From positions 310,001 through 374,000 of the forward strand of contig NZ_QTTA01000010.1 in assembly GCF_003730275.1 (NCBI RefSeq): a DNA stretch of 64,000 nt. The letters run 5' to 3'. Positions 10,280-19,692 of the stretch are shown here, in pieces (position 1 is the stretch's first letter; every line of letters begins with the position of its first letter). Both the position numbers and the translations under genes were made by a program. The notes beneath the pieces were generated by a model, which was not told the origin of the DNA, searched no databases, and saw only the letters and a program-made list of their open reading frames with translations. The stretch comes from Brevundimonas halotolerans (lineage in GTDB: Bacteria > Pseudomonadota > Alphaproteobacteria > Caulobacterales > Caulobacteraceae).

Positions 10280-11950
10280 ATGACGACTCAACCGATCTCG
10301 AACACCCGCATCATTCGCAGCCCGCGCGGTCCGGAAAAGACCGCCGCCACCTGGGCCGCCGAAGCCGCCAAACGCATGCTGATGAACAACCTCGACCCCG
10401 AGGTTGCCGAGCGTCCGCAGGATCTGGTCGTCTATGGCGGGATCGGCAAGGCGGCGCGCGACTGGGCGTCCTTCGACAGGATCGTCGAGACCCTGGATGC
10501 CTTGGCCCCGGACGAGACCCTGCTGGTGCAATCGGGCAAGCCGGTCGGGGTGTTCCGCACCCATGCCGATGCGCCACGCGTGCTGATCGCCAACTCCAAT
10601 CTGGTGCCGAAATGGGCGACCTGGGAGCATTTTGACGCGCTCGATCGCAAGGGGCTGATGATGTACGGCCAGATGACGGCCGGGTCGTGGATCTACATCG
10701 GCACCCAGGGCATCGTTCAGGGGACCTATGAGACCTTCATGGAGGCTGGCCGGCAGCACTATGGCGGCGACTGGTCCGGCAAGTGGATCCTGACTGCCGG
10801 GCTGGGGGGCATGGGCGGCGCCCAGCCGCTGGCGGCGACCATGGCGGGGGCGTCGTGCCTCGCCGTCGAATGCCAGGCCAGCCGGATCGAGATGCGGCTG
10901 AAAACCCGCTACCTCGACGTCATGGCCGAGGATCTGGAGGACGCCCTGGCGAAGATCGAGGCGGCGAACGCAAGCGGCCGGCCGATCTCGGTGGGCCTGC
11001 TGGGCAATGCGGCGGAGGTCCTGCCCGAACTGGTGCGGCGGGAGGTGCGCCCCGATCTGGTCACCGACCAGACCAGCGCCCACGATCTGGTCAACGGCTA
11101 TCTGCCGAAGGGCTGGACGGTGGCCGAATGGGAAGACAGGCGCCAATCCGATCCGGAGGCGGTCCGGACCGCAGCCAAGGCCTCCATCGTCGACCATGTG
11201 AAGGCCATGCTGGACTTCCAGCGGATGGGGATTCCGACCACCGATTACGGCAACAACATCCGGCAGGTGGCGCTGGACGAAGGGGTCGAGGACGCCTTTG
11301 CCTTCCCCGGCTTTGTGCCCGCCTATATTCGTCCGCTGTTCTGCCGGGGCATCGGGCCGTTCCGTTGGGCGGCGCTGTCGGGCGATCCGGAAGACATCTT
11401 CAAGACCGACCGGGCGATGAAGCGGCTGTTCCCGGACAATGCCGGCCTGCACCGCTGGCTGGACATGGCGGGCGAGCGCATCGCGTTTCAGGGCCTGCCG
11501 GCGCGGATCTGCTGGATCGGGCTGGGCGACCGGCACCGGGCGGGCCTGATGTTCAACGATATGGTGGCCTCGGGCGAGCTGAAGGCCCCCGTCGTGATCG
11601 GGCGCGATCATCTGGACTCGGGCTCGGTCGCCAGTCCCAACCGCGAGACCGAGGCCATGCTGGACGGCTCGGATGCCGTGTCGGACTGGCCGCTGCTGAA
11701 CGCCCTGCTGAACACGGCCTCGGGCGCCAGCTGGGTGTCGCTGCACCACGGCGGCGGGGTCGGCATGGGCTATTCCCAGCATTCGGGCGTCGTGATCGTC
11801 GCCGACGGCACGCCGGAAGCGGCGAAGCGTCTGGAGCGGGTGCTGTGGAACGACCCGGCCACGGGCGTCATGCGCCACGCGGATGCCGGCTACGACATCG
11901 CGAAAGACGCCGCCCGCGAGAACGGGCTGCATCTGCCAAGCCTGCGCTGA
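10280..11950 (+). CDS. hutU: Urocanate hydratase
   Basis: NAD+-dependent hydration of urocanate to imidazolonepropionate, second step of histidine degradation. The product is 556 residues, the family norm. Conserved stretches include [18 protein letters not shown], the Rossmann segment [42 protein letters not shown] (region of the active-site Cys) and [15 protein letters not shown]. It starts the plus-strand hut operon (hutU - transporter - hutH). Only 24 bases separate its ATG from the hutG start, so its promoter must overlap one of the coding ends. Confidence 0.97.
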   Translation: MTTQPISNTRIIRSPRGPEKTAATWAAEAAKRMLMNNLDPEVAERPQDLVVYGGIGKAARDWASFDRIVETLDALAPDETLLVQSGKPVGVFRTHADAPRVLIANSNLVPKWATWEHFDALDRKGLMMYGQMTAGSWIYIGTQGIVQGTYETFMEAGRQHYGGDWSGKWILTAGLGGMGGAQPLAATMAGASCLAVECQASRIEMRLKTRYLDVMAEDLEDALAKIEAANASGRPISVGLLGNAAEVLPELVRREVRPDLVTDQTSAHDLVNGYLPKGWTVAEWEDRRQSDPEAVRTAAKASIVDHVKAMLDFQRMGIPTTDYGNNIRQVALDEGVEDAFAFPGFVPAYIRPLFCRGIGPFRWAALSGDPEDIFKTDRAMKRLFPDNAGLHRWLDMAGERIAFQGLPARICWIGLGDRHRAGLMFNDMVASGELKAPVVIGRDHLDSGSVASPNRETEAMLDGSDAVSDWPLLNALLNTASGASWVSLHHGGGVGMGYSQHSGVVIVADGTPEAAKRLERVLWNDPATGVMRHADAGYDIAKDAARENGLHLPSLR

Positions 11951-11987
11951 CCTGACCCCGACGACCTTCGCCCCCTGAGGACCCCGC

Positions 11988-12860
11988 ATGGAATTCGCCG
12001 CCGTCGCCCTGCCTCTCGCCCTCGGGATCATCATGTTCGGCCTCGGGCTGGACCTGACACCCGCCGACTTTGCCCGCGTGGCGAAACAGCCGAAGGCCGC
12101 CGCCGTGGCCCTCGCCTGTCAGTTGCTGTTGCTTCCGGCGATCTGCTTTGGGCTGGTGCTGCTGTTCCGGCTGCCGCCGATCCTCGCGGTCGGGATGATG
12201 CTGCTGGCGGCCTCGCCCGGCGGCACGACAGCCAACCTCTACAGCCACCTGTTCCGGGGCGATGTGGCGCTGAACATCTCGCTGACCGCGATCAATTCCG
12301 TCATCGCCGTCGTCACCCTGCCGATCCTCACCAATCTGGCGATTGCGTATTTCCAACCGGGCGACCTCAGCGTGGGCCTTCAGTTCCGCAAGACGCTGGA
12401 GGTCTTCCTTATCGTCCTCGTTCCTGTGGCGCTGGGCATGACCGTGCGCAGGCTGAGCCCCGGGTTCGCTTCGGCCATGGACAAGCCCGTCCGTATCGCC
12501 TCGGTGGCTATCCTCGTGCTGGTCATCGCCGGATCGGTGGCGAGCAGTTTCGATCTGCTGGCCGCCAACTTCCTGCTGCTGGGGGGCATCTCGACCGTCT
12601 TCTGCTTGCTCAGCCTGACGGTCGGCTATGTCGTGCCGCGCCTGATGAAGATCGAGAAACCCCGGGCGGTGGCCAGCGCCTTTGAGGTCGGGATTCACAA
12701 CGCCACCCTCGCCATCGTCATTGCCCAGGGCGTGCTCGGCCGGCCGGATATGTCGTTGCCGGCGGCCGTGTACGGCGTGCTGATGTTCCCGATCGCGGCC
12801 CTGTTCGGGCTGTGGGTGAGTCGACGAGGTCCCGCACGGGAGGATAAGGGGAGCGCATGA
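11988..12860 (+). CDS. Bile acid:sodium symporter (BASS) family transporter within the hut operon
   Basis: A 290-residue integral membrane protein with about nine or ten hydrophobic segments. The BASS signature is seen at residues about 65-90 ([29 protein letters not shown]), followed by [16 protein letters not shown] second conserved crossover lies at [15 protein letters not shown] near residue 240. Members take up organic anions with sodium. The gene sits between hutU (37-base gap) and hutH (4-base overlap), so its substrate is plausibly urocanate, histidine or a breakdown product. This is inference from context only. Confidence 0.85.
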   Translation: MEFAAVALPLALGIIMFGLGLDLTPADFARVAKQPKAAAVALACQLLLLPAICFGLVLLFRLPPILAVGMMLLAASPGGTTANLYSHLFRGDVALNISLTAINSVIAVVTLPILTNLAIAYFQPGDLSVGLQFRKTLEVFLIVLVPVALGMTVRRLSPGFASAMDKPVRIASVAILVLVIAGSVASSFDLLAANFLLLGGISTVFCLLSLTVGYVVPRLMKIEKPRAVASAFEVGIHNATLAIVIAQGVLGRPDMSLPAAVYGVLMFPIAALFGLWVSRRGPAREDKGSA

Positions 12861-14383
12861 CCCTGACCCTCGGACAATCCCCCCTGACGCTCGCCCAGCT
12901 TCGCGCCGTGCTGGATGGCCCTGTGCGTCTGTCGCTGACCGATGCGGCGTGGAAGGCGGTAGACCGGGGTGCAGCGACGGTGGCCGCCATCGTGGCCGAT
13001 GGCCGCACGGTGTACGGCGTGAACACGGGGTTTGGTCTGCTGGCCAACACCTCGATCAAGCCGGAGGATCTGGAGACGCTGCAGCGCAATCTGGTGCTGA
13101 GCCATGCCTGTGGGGTGGGTCCCGATCTGGAAGACCGGGTCGTGCGGCTGATGATGGTGCTGAAGGTCGCCAGCCTGTCGCGCGGGGCCTCGGGCATCCG
13201 GCGCGAGACGCTGGAGATGCTGATCGCCCTGCTGGACGCCGAGGTTCTGCCCTGTGTGCCGTCCAAGGGATCGGTCGGAGCATCGGGCGATCTGGCCCCG
13301 CTGGCGCATATGAGCTGCCTGTTGCTGGGGGTCGGTGAGGCCCGGGTGAAGGGCGAGCGGATGGCCGCCACCGAGGCCTTGGCAACCGCGGGGCTTGAGC
13401 CCCTGACGCTGGGGCCCAAGGAGGGCCTGGCTCTGCTGAACGGCACCCAGTGTTCGACGGCGCTGGCCCTGACCGGTCTGTTCGCGACCGAAGACGCCTT
13501 TGCTGCCGCCCTGGTGGCGGGAGCGATGTCGGTCGACGCGCTGAAGGGGTCGGACGCGCCGTTCGATGCCCGCATCCACGCCCTGCGCGGCCAGCCGGGG
13601 CAGATTGCGGTAGCCGAGACCCTGCGCGATCTGATGGCGGGGTCGGCGATCCGCGACAGCCACCGGACGGATTGCTCCAAGGTGCAGGACCCCTATTCGC
13701 TGCGCTGTCAGCCGCAGGTGATGGGGGCGATCCTGGACCTGATGCGGTCGTCTGCGACGGTACTGGAATGCGAGGCCAATGCGGTGACCGACAATCCGCT
13801 GGTATTCGTCGAGGAGGGCGACGTCATCTCGGGCGGGAACTTCCACGCCGAGCCGGTGGCCTTTGCCGCCGACCAGCTGGCCATGGCCCTGTGCGAGATC
13901 GGCAATCTGTCCGAGCGCCGGACCTCGATTCTGGTCGACCCCAAGATGAGCGGCCTGCCCGCCTTTCTGGTGCGGGAGTCGGGCCTGAATTCGGGCTTCA
14001 TGATCGCCCAGGTGACGGCGGCGGCTCTGGTGGCCGAGAACCGCATGGTGGCTCATCCGGCCAGTGTCGACACCGTGCCGACCAGCGCCAATCAGGAGGA
14101 CCATGTGTCGATGGCGACGCATGGGGCGCGACGCCTGCTGGACATGGCGCAGAATACGGCGACCGTGGTCGGGATCGAGCTGCTGGCGGGGGCCCAGGGT
14201 CTGGACTTCCACCGCCCGCTCACGTCGTCGCCTGCGCTGGAGCGGGCCTGGGCGATCGTGCGGGAAGCCGCGCCGGAATATGCGTCCGACCACTATTTCG
14301 CGCCCGACATCGCGCGGGCGACCGACGGAGTGACCGCCGGTCGCTATCGCGACTTCGTGCCGGGCCTGTTGCCCTCGGCCTAA
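12857..14383 (+). CDS. hutH: Histidine ammonia-lyase
   Basis: First step of histidine degradation: non-oxidative deamination of L-histidine to urocanate. The product is 508 residues. The MIO cofactor tripeptide A142-S143-G144 lies in [17 protein letters not shown], and the catalytic Tyr53 in [12 protein letters not shown]. The conserved [11 protein letters not shown] and [14 protein letters not shown] segments are present. Translation is coupled to the upstream BASS transporter (ATGA overlap). The stop overlaps the convergent secreted-protein gene by four bases. Confidence 0.98.
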   Translation: MTLTLGQSPLTLAQLRAVLDGPVRLSLTDAAWKAVDRGAATVAAIVADGRTVYGVNTGFGLLANTSIKPEDLETLQRNLVLSHACGVGPDLEDRVVRLMMVLKVASLSRGASGIRRETLEMLIALLDAEVLPCVPSKGSVGASGDLAPLAHMSCLLLGVGEARVKGERMAATEALATAGLEPLTLGPKEGLALLNGTQCSTALALTGLFATEDAFAAALVAGAMSVDALKGSDAPFDARIHALRGQPGQIAVAETLRDLMAGSAIRDSHRTDCSKVQDPYSLRCQPQVMGAILDLMRSSATVLECEANAVTDNPLVFVEEGDVISGGNFHAEPVAFAADQLAMALCEIGNLSERRTSILVDPKMSGLPAFLVRESGLNSGFMIAQVTAAALVAENRMVAHPASVDTVPTSANQEDHVSMATHGARRLLDMAQNTATVVGIELLAGAQGLDFHRPLTSSPALERAWAIVREAAPEYASDHYFAPDIARATDGVTAGRYRDFVPGLLPSA

Positions 14384-15147
14384 AGGCCGGAGGCGCCGAG
14401 GCAGGCGGCGCGGGTGGGCACCGGCGGCAGCTGGGCCATGGCGTCGGGATCCTGAATGAGCCCGGCCGCCAGCTCGGCGATCTCGTTGTTCACATCGTCC
14501 GAGGACTTGCCGAGGGCCGCGCCGGACTGTTCGGCATTCGTCAGCAGGGTGTAGTTGTCCGAGAGGAGCTTCTGCAGCTCTGCATCACTCATTTCCTGCT
14601 GCATCAGCTCGATCATGCCGAGGGTGCCGAAGGCCGCGCAGGTCAGGTCGAAGTCATAGCGGTCGTCCGCCTCTCGCGGCCGGGTCAGATTCGGGACCTG
14701 GGCGGCTGACGTGGTGGTGCCGCGCTCCGTGACGATCAGGCGGTAGGCGCCGGTCGCGCCTGCCGCGTAGCTGTTGGCGAGGATGAAATAGTCGCCGCCC
14801 GAAGAGGTGAAGATCAGGCGCGAATTGGTGTTGTCCTCGCTGATGTCGTCATTGGTCTGCTCCACCGGCGGCTGGCAGGCCCGACCTGGCCCCATGCCGA
14901 TGAAGGTGTCAAAGTCGCTGGACGTCAGATCAATGGCATAGGACTGCCCCGCACGGGTCGAGACGATGTAGCAGTCATAGCTGCTGCCATCGACCTCCAT
15001 GACGGGATCGCTGGCGCTCAGCGTGCCTCTGACCGGCTCGCCGAGGCGGATCGCGGTCTGGGCCGAGGCCGTCGTCGAGACGGCCAGGGCCGCCATCAGG
15101 GCCGTCGCGGCCACAGCGCCCGTGCGGGCCAGAATTTTCAGGGACAT
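14380..15147 (-). CDS. Secreted protein with pre-peptidase C-terminal-like beta domain (paralogue 1)
   Basis: A 255-residue predicted periplasmic or secreted protein of unknown function. It has a Sec signal peptide (about residues 1-29, ending ASA-Q). Residues 30-145 look like a PPC-type beta-sandwich: [33 protein letters not shown], then [11 protein letters not shown], a pattern common in PPC domains. The last 100 residues are mostly helical with cysteines near the ends of the segment (LTCAAFG, RAACLG). It shares its whole architecture and several motifs with the gene at 15198-15962, so the two are tandem duplicates. The function may be envelope-related; this is not shown. Confidence 0.75.
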   Translation of the reverse strand: MSLKILARTGAVAATALMAALAVSTTASAQTAIRLGEPVRGTLSASDPVMEVDGSSYDCYIVSTRAGQSYAIDLTSSDFDTFIGMGPGRACQPPVEQTNDDISEDNTNSRLIFTSSGGDYFILANSYAAGATGAYRLIVTERGTTTSAAQVPNLTRPREADDRYDFDLTCAAFGTLGMIELMQQEMSDAELQKLLSDNYTLLTNAEQSGAALGKSSDDVNNEIAELAAGLIQDPDAMAQLPPVPTRAACLGASGL

Positions 15148-15197
15148 GAAACGAACTCCGGTCGGGGCTACAGCCCCCGTTGAAAGAGGACAGCAGA

Positions 15198-15962
15198 TCA
15201 GCGGAAGCGGGTCACCGGTGTGAAGCCATTGGCCCGGTCGCAGTCCGCGAGGGCGGTCAGATAGTCCGAGACCTGCTGCGGCAGATCATCGATGAAGCCG
15301 TTGAGCGTGCTGAGCACAAAGGCACTGGACATGAAGTCAGCGCTGCCTTCCTGGGCCGGGGAGAGGCGCGACGAGACCCGACGATTGCGTTCGGCATAGT
15401 CGATCGAGCTGACATTGCCGTAGCGGGTCAGATACTGGCGCAGTTCCGGCATGGCACGATAGGCGCCGGCGCAGACGTAGGGGTCCGTGCCCCACTCGTT
15501 CTCGACGACCGGCAGGGCATCCATCGACCCCTGCGCCGTCTCGGACTCCACGACACCGGCGGTGACCTTGACCCAGTAGTTGCCCCCCTCGCCCGCGTTG
15601 AAGGCATTGGCGCGGATGAGCAGGCGCGGCTCGTTGAAGGTGCCGCTTACCCGGGCATTGGTGTTGTCGCCGCTGTCGTCATCGGCGGCGAGCGCGGTCA
15701 TATTGTCCCCGCAGTCCCGGCCCGTGCCGACTACCAGAAAGGTATCGAAGAAGCCGCTCATCAGGTCGATGGTGATCGGCTGACCATTGGTCTCGACCAC
15801 CCAGCACTCATAGGAACTGCCGTCCGCCAGTTTGGGCGACTGGGCATTGAGGGTTGAGCCGGACTGTTCGCCGACGGCGATCCGGGTCTGGGCCGAGGCG
15901 GTGCCGGCGGCGGCGACAAGCGCGAGGCCAACGGCCGTGGCGGTAACGAAGCGTGCGAGCAT
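15198..15962 (-). CDS. Secreted protein with pre-peptidase C-terminal-like beta domain (paralogue 2)
   Basis: A 254-residue predicted exported protein, with signal peptide MLARFVTATAVGLALVAAAG ending TASA-Q. It shares with its downstream neighbour the order AQT-I--GE, sGTLnAqSP, DGSSYeC, IDL-S-FFDTF, a C-containing GtGRDC, and DDDSGDNTNAR, followed by a roughly 100-residue helical C-terminal region with two cysteines. ATG 15962 is preceded by GGAGGG at a good distance. The frame stays open upstream to 16463, but that part has no protein-like features. The pair probably forms an operon (50-base gap). No function assigned. Confidence 0.76.
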   Translation of the reverse strand: MLARFVTATAVGLALVAAAGTASAQTRIAVGEQSGSTLNAQSPKLADGSSYECWVVETNGQPITIDLMSGFFDTFLVVGTGRDCGDNMTALAADDDSGDNTNARVSGTFNEPRLLIRANAFNAGEGGNYWVKVTAGVVESETAQGSMDALPVVENEWGTDPYVCAGAYRAMPELRQYLTRYGNVSSIDYAERNRRVSSRLSPAQEGSADFMSSAFVLSTLNGFIDDLPQQVSDYLTALADCDRANGFTPVTRFR

Positions 15963-16350
15963 GGGAGTCCCTCCAGATGTGTGCGGCACCCTAGACCCGA
16001 AGCTGCAGCAAGGCTTCTGACAGAGTCTGACGTGACGCGGGTTGGCGACGAGAGCGGGAACGCCAAAGCCCCTCTCGCCCGGGGGGCAGAGGCTATGGAG
16101 AGGCGGGCGGCGCATGGGCCGGGGGCCCGGAACCGTATGCTCCCGTGCTTTCGCCGTCAGGGAGCGTGTGTGATTTTCGGCCCCGTAGCCTGGCGCCGCC
16201 CCGGTCGGTTCACGCGAGCGCCTGGGGGGACTGTCTCTTCCGCCGGGGGTCGGGCACCCGGATGCTTGTGCGCCCGACTTCGCCTGTCCCGGTTCGACAG
16301 CATATCCCAGTCTCTCGGCCCGCGACGGGCGAGGCGTCCAGAAACGCCCC

Positions 16351-16380
16351 GGACCCCGGGGTTTCGCCCCGGGCAGTCCC
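16351..16380. other. Strong GC hairpin in gene-free region
   Basis: CCCGGGG-TTTCG-CCCCGGG forms a perfect 7-bp stem. It is extended by GGAC/GTCC on the outside with a two-base bulge. No T-run follows on either strand, so it is not a typical terminator; it could be part of a structured RNA or a decayed repeat. Confidence 0.4.
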
Positions 16381-16471
16381 GCTCGACCGGCCCCCGCCGC
16401 CGCTTCAGTGCCTGGGTCCCGAGGCGCCTCTCCTGCGACGGAGACGGGCAGAGGGTGGCACACCGCTGCAC

Positions 16472-16544
16472 CTGGTCGGGAAGAACGGTACGAGAAACGG
16501 TGGGGGCGTTGAAAGGGTTGGGAAATTTGCGGGCGGCTATCGCA
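16472..16544. repeat. Dispersed intergenic repeat, copy A
   Basis: About 73 bases starting CCTGGTCGGGAAGAACGGTA align by eye, in the same orientation, with 60451-60530 (shared GGAAGAACGGT, CGAGAAA, CGTTGAA, GGG-TGG, TTTGC, ATCGCA). Both copies are soon followed by a pyrimidine-rich hairpin repeat, suggesting a composite element. Confidence 0.55.
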
Positions 16545-16714
16545 CTATCTGTCTCCTCCCTAGCAAAGCTGGAGAGGTGGATCGGATGCGAAGCAGCCGA
16601 GACGGAGGGGCTCTTGAGGGCGTGCCTGTGGTGGAGAACCCCTCCACCGCCCCGCGGTCCCTCTCCCCATCATGGTGGGGAGGAGACGGAAAAACTTCCC
16701 TCGCAGGAAGCCGC

Positions 16715-17854
16715 TCAGCCCTCGATCGGGCCGGAGGGGGACAGCCGGCGGGGGATGGCGCGCATGGCGTGGACGAGGGCGAGGGCGCGGCCGGCGGGGG
16801 TGGGGTCGATGGCGGCGATGTGGTCGAGGCGGCGGCGCACCTTGGCCAGCGGGGCATCGGCGCCCGAAGCCCAGGCGGTCGAGCCGAGGGTCATCAGGCC
16901 CCTGCCCTTCCCCTCGACCAGGGTGAGGCCGACGCCGACCTGTTTGCGGATCGAGGCCCAAGGCTGTTTGTAATGGTCGTGGCCGGGTCCGAGGTCATAG
17001 GTCGTGATTCCCAGCCGGGGCATCGCGCGGATGGCCTGATCGAGGAAGGCGTTGCCCGGCGACACATGCGCCAGCGCCGGATTGGTCGAGGCGATCCACG
17101 GGTGATAGGTGCCCCCGCCGAACACGCCGAAATGGCCGCCGACGAGGGTGTCGCCCGCGTGCAGGGTCAGCATGAGGCCGCGGAAATGGGGCGTGTCCGC
17201 CTCGAACAGGTCTGACATCAGGGCGCGCACCCAGAGCGGGCGCAGAACGTCCTGAAGCCCGGTGCGCTCGAACTGCTCGGACTTCCACGACAGCAGGGCG
17301 TCGAGGTCGTCACGGGACTGGCTCTGGTCAAAGCGCAGGGGGCCAAGCTCGGCGAGGCGGTTGGACAGCCGTCGCCAGTTCTTGAACTTCTTGGGGCTGA
17401 CGGCGCGCATGGACTCGAGGTGGGCCTCGGGACCGTCGGGCGTCTCGATGGCAAAAGCGTCCGGCCCGGTACCGACCGGCGGGAACAGGCCATAGGGATC
17501 GACCAGACCGATGTGTCGGAAGGCGCCGATGCCCGCCAAGGTCAGGGCCTGCGGGCCATCCATGCCGGGCGCAGGCCCGGTGATGAGAGCGTGATAGTCG
17601 GAAAAGGGGGCGCCCAGCGGGCGGGCAAAGCCGCCGGGACGCCGGTGCAGGCCGAGGAAGCCGACGATCTCGTCTCCCCGGCGATAGGTAACGACCTCGG
17701 CATCGTCGCGGACCCGCCCGATGGCGCGGGCGAAGTCCGGCCCCATCAGCGGATTGGCAAAGGCCGTCTGCTGTCCCTGAAAGGCACGCCAGACGTCGGC
17801 TTCCCGGTCGGGAAGGTCCGTCGCGGGACGGCGGGTGGCGATGATCTGTGCCAT
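16715..17854 (-). CDS. GNAT/BioF2-like (CelD-type) acetyltransferase
   Basis: A 379-residue protein resembling the acetyltransferases of the BioF2-like/CelD group (two tandem GNAT folds). The recognisable part is the second half: FKNWRRLSNRLAELG, then LLSWKSEQFERTGLQDVL, LTLHAGDTLVGGHFGVFGGGTYHPWIAS, and FLDQAIRAMPRLGITTYDLGPGHDHYK. Such proteins act in exopolysaccharide, cellulose or holdfast modification, or resemble FemAB-like aminoacyl transferases. In Caulobacter, HfsK is a related GNAT-family protein; orthology is not shown here. It is downstream of hflX on the same strand (69-base gap). Substrate unknown. Confidence 0.7.
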   Translation of the reverse strand: MAQIIATRRPATDLPDREADVWRAFQGQQTAFANPLMGPDFARAIGRVRDDAEVVTYRRGDEIVGFLGLHRRPGGFARPLGAPFSDYHALITGPAPGMDGPQALTLAGIGAFRHIGLVDPYGLFPPVGTGPDAFAIETPDGPEAHLESMRAVSPKKFKNWRRLSNRLAELGPLRFDQSQSRDDLDALLSWKSEQFERTGLQDVLRPLWVRALMSDLFEADTPHFRGLMLTLHAGDTLVGGHFGVFGGGTYHPWIASTNPALAHVSPGNAFLDQAIRAMPRLGITTYDLGPGHDHYKQPWASIRKQVGVGLTLVEGKGRGLMTLGSTAWASGADAPLAKVRRRLDHIAAIDPTPAGRALALVHAMRAIPRRLSPSGPIEG

Positions 17855-17923
17855 TGCGGGAGGCTTTCAGGGCAAACGGTGGACGCTGGCCCGCCCCCTG
17901 CAAGACCCTGACCGAAAGCCGGC

Positions 17924-19240
17924 TCAGTTCAGAGCGAACAGCCGCTGGTACCGACCGAGAGCGGGCTCGGAGAGGCGCACGCTGATCTCGAGGCGGCCGT
18001 CGGCGTCTTCGGTGCGGGCGGTGATGCGGCCGTGCTCATAGAGCCAGGCGAGGGCCTCGCCGTCCTGGGGTTCGAGCGTCAGGTGGATTTCGGGGTCGGT
18101 ATCGATGCGTTCGGCGATGGCCTGACGCAGGGCCTCAAGCCCCTCGCCCGTCAGGGCCGAGACGGCGACCGCGCCCTCGGTCCGGGCGCGGGTGACCATG
18201 GCGGCGTGGGTCTCGGGGTCGAGGCGGTCGATCTTGTTCCAGACCTCGAGGGTGCGGACCTGAAGCGAGGCCTCTTCCTCGCCCTCTGCGGGGGCGATGC
18301 GGGCCAGAACCTCTTCGACGTCCTTGGCCTCGGCGTCCGTCTCGGGGCTGGAGATGTCGCGGACGTGCAGGATCAGATCGGCTTCGGCCACCTCCTCAAG
18401 CGTGGCGCGGAAGCTCTCGACCAGTTCGTGCGGCAGGTCGGAAATGAAGCCCACGGTGTCGGCGATCAGGGCCGACCGCCCCTGCGGCAGGCGGATCATG
18501 CGCTGGGTCGGGTCGAGGGTGGCAAACAGCAGGTCCTTTGCCACCACCTCGGCCCCGGTCAGGTGGTTGAACAGGGTCGACTTGCCCGCATTGGTGTAGC
18601 CGACCAGGGCGACGGTCGGGAACGGCACCTTCTTGCGCGCGGTGCGGTGCAGTCCCCGGGTGCGACGGACGTCCTGGAGGTCGGTCCTGAGCTTGACGAT
18701 GCGGTCGGCGATCAGGCGGCGGTCCAGCTCGATCTGGGTTTCGCCGGGACCGCCGGTCGAGCCCGTGCCGCCGCGCTGGCGCTCCAGGTGGGTCCAGGTA
18801 CGGACGAGGCGCGAGCGTTCATATTCCAGCCGGGCCAGTTCGACCTGCAGCCGGCCCTCGCGGGTGCGGGCCCGCCGGCCGAAGATCTCGAGGATCAGAC
18901 CGGTGCGGTCGATGACCTTGGCCTCCCACGCCTTTTCCAGATTGCGCTGCTGGACCGGTGTCAGGGCGTCGTCGATGACCACCACCTCGGCCTCGGCGGC
19001 GCGCACGAGAGCCGCCATCTCGTCGACCTTGCCCGAGCCGAACAGGGTGGCGGGCGTGGTGCGGCGAAGGGCGATGACCTCCTGGCCCCGGACGTGGAGG
19101 TCCAGCGCCTGGGCCAGGCCCACGGCCTCGTCCAGCCGATCCTGCGGACGGCGGCCCCCTGCCCGGCCGGCCGACCGGTCAGGGTGGAGAACAAGCGCCC
19201 GAACGGGCGGAGCGGTATGGTCGATCAGCAGTGAGGACAC
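17924..19240 (-). CDS. hflX: Ribosome-associated GTPase HflX
   Basis: GTPase that splits or rescues stalled 70S ribosomes, notably under heat stress. The product is 438 residues. An N-terminal HflX domain holds the conserved ATLFGSGKVDEM and VIDDALTPVQQRNLEKAW. A linker with GRRARTREGRLQVELARLEY and the glycine-rich GGTGSTGGPGETQIELDRR follows. The G domain carries GYTNAGKSTLFNHLTG (P-loop), DTVGFISDLPHELVESF (G3) and NKID (G4). The start codon is GTG at 19240. It is paired with hfq upstream, a linkage seen across Proteobacteria. Confidence 0.96.
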   Translation of the reverse strand: MSSLLIDHTAPPVRALVLHPDRSAGRAGGRRPQDRLDEAVGLAQALDLHVRGQEVIALRRTTPATLFGSGKVDEMAALVRAAEAEVVVIDDALTPVQQRNLEKAWEAKVIDRTGLILEIFGRRARTREGRLQVELARLEYERSRLVRTWTHLERQRGGTGSTGGPGETQIELDRRLIADRIVKLRTDLQDVRRTRGLHRTARKKVPFPTVALVGYTNAGKSTLFNHLTGAEVVAKDLLFATLDPTQRMIRLPQGRSALIADTVGFISDLPHELVESFRATLEEVAEADLILHVRDISSPETDAEAKDVEEVLARIAPAEGEEEASLQVRTLEVWNKIDRLDPETHAAMVTRARTEGAVAVSALTGEGLEALRQAIAERIDTDPEIHLTLEPQDGEALAWLYEHGRITARTEDADGRLEISVRLSEPALGRYQRLFALN

Positions 19241-19331
19241 GCAGGTTCCGGGCTTTGAATGGATGAAAGCGTCCCGTCCGCGAACGCACGGACAGGACCA
19301 CAGGCTCCCTCAGCACTCCGGACCGGACGGA

Positions 19332-19574
19332 TCAGTCCTGATCTTCCGGCTCGCGCAGGTCGACCGGAGCCGAGGGCATGATGGTGGAGATGGCGTGCTT
19401 GTAGACCAATTGCGACTGGCCATCGCGACGCAGCAGCACGCAGAAATTGTCGAACCAGGTGACGATGCCCTGCAGCTTGACGCCGTTGACGAGGAAGATG
19501 GTCAGCGGGGTCTTGGTCTTGCGGACCGTGTTGAGGAAGGTGTCCTGAAGGTTCTGACGCTTGTCTTGCGACAT
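19332..19574 (-). CDS. hfq: RNA chaperone Hfq
   Basis: Hexameric Sm-like protein that pairs small RNAs with mRNAs. The product is 80 residues, the short alphaproteobacterial form. Sm1 is visible as [27 protein letters not shown], and Sm2 contains the YKHAISTI signature. The start was set at ATG 19574 ([14 protein letters not shown]), matching the family; an upstream TTG at 19610 is unlikely. The C-terminus is short and acidic (EPEDQD). Its neighbours hflX (downstream) and the ntr genes (upstream) suggest a stress and nitrogen-linked transcription unit. Confidence 0.97.
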   Translation of the reverse strand: MSQDKRQNLQDTFLNTVRKTKTPLTIFLVNGVKLQGIVTWFDNFCVLLRRDGQSQLVYKHAISTIMPSAPVDLREPEDQD

Positions 19575-19692
19575 GGCAGGTTGATCCTGTTCTTGCTTGT
19601 TGTCCGGCAAGGGGGAGCCGCCGGAGCCGCGATGTGCCGCGACGATGTGACCTTAGTCACCGCCATGCGCCACGGCAACCGCAACTGCCCTG

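Larger units (their letters stand above)
15963..16714. other. 752-base region without a recognisable gene
   Basis: Long frames are open on both strands, but their translations are Arg/Pro/Gly-rich and show no motif, signal or family, so they look like GC-driven artefacts. The first part should hold the promoter of the upstream-facing secreted-protein pair. A strong GC hairpin lies at 16351-16380, a copy of a dispersed repeat at about 16472-16544 and a CTCCCC/GGGGAG hairpin near 16660-16685. I see no tRNA, tmRNA, SRP or RNase P signature. Confidence 0.5.

Noticed and set aside
9362..12034. 890-codon minus-strand frame spanning hutG and most of hutU
   Set aside because: Only its last third (hutG) is protein-like; the rest is antisense to hutU, Arg/Pro/Gly/His-rich and without motifs. 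It is a by-product of high GC.
12695..14293. 532-codon minus-strand frame opposite hutH
   Set aside because: hutH is certain on the plus strand; the antisense translation is Arg/Gln/His-rich shadow.
16145..17215. 356-codon plus-strand frame across the gene-free region and the acetyltransferase 3' end
   Set aside because: It is low complexity and partly antisense to a better-supported gene, with no start signal or family match.
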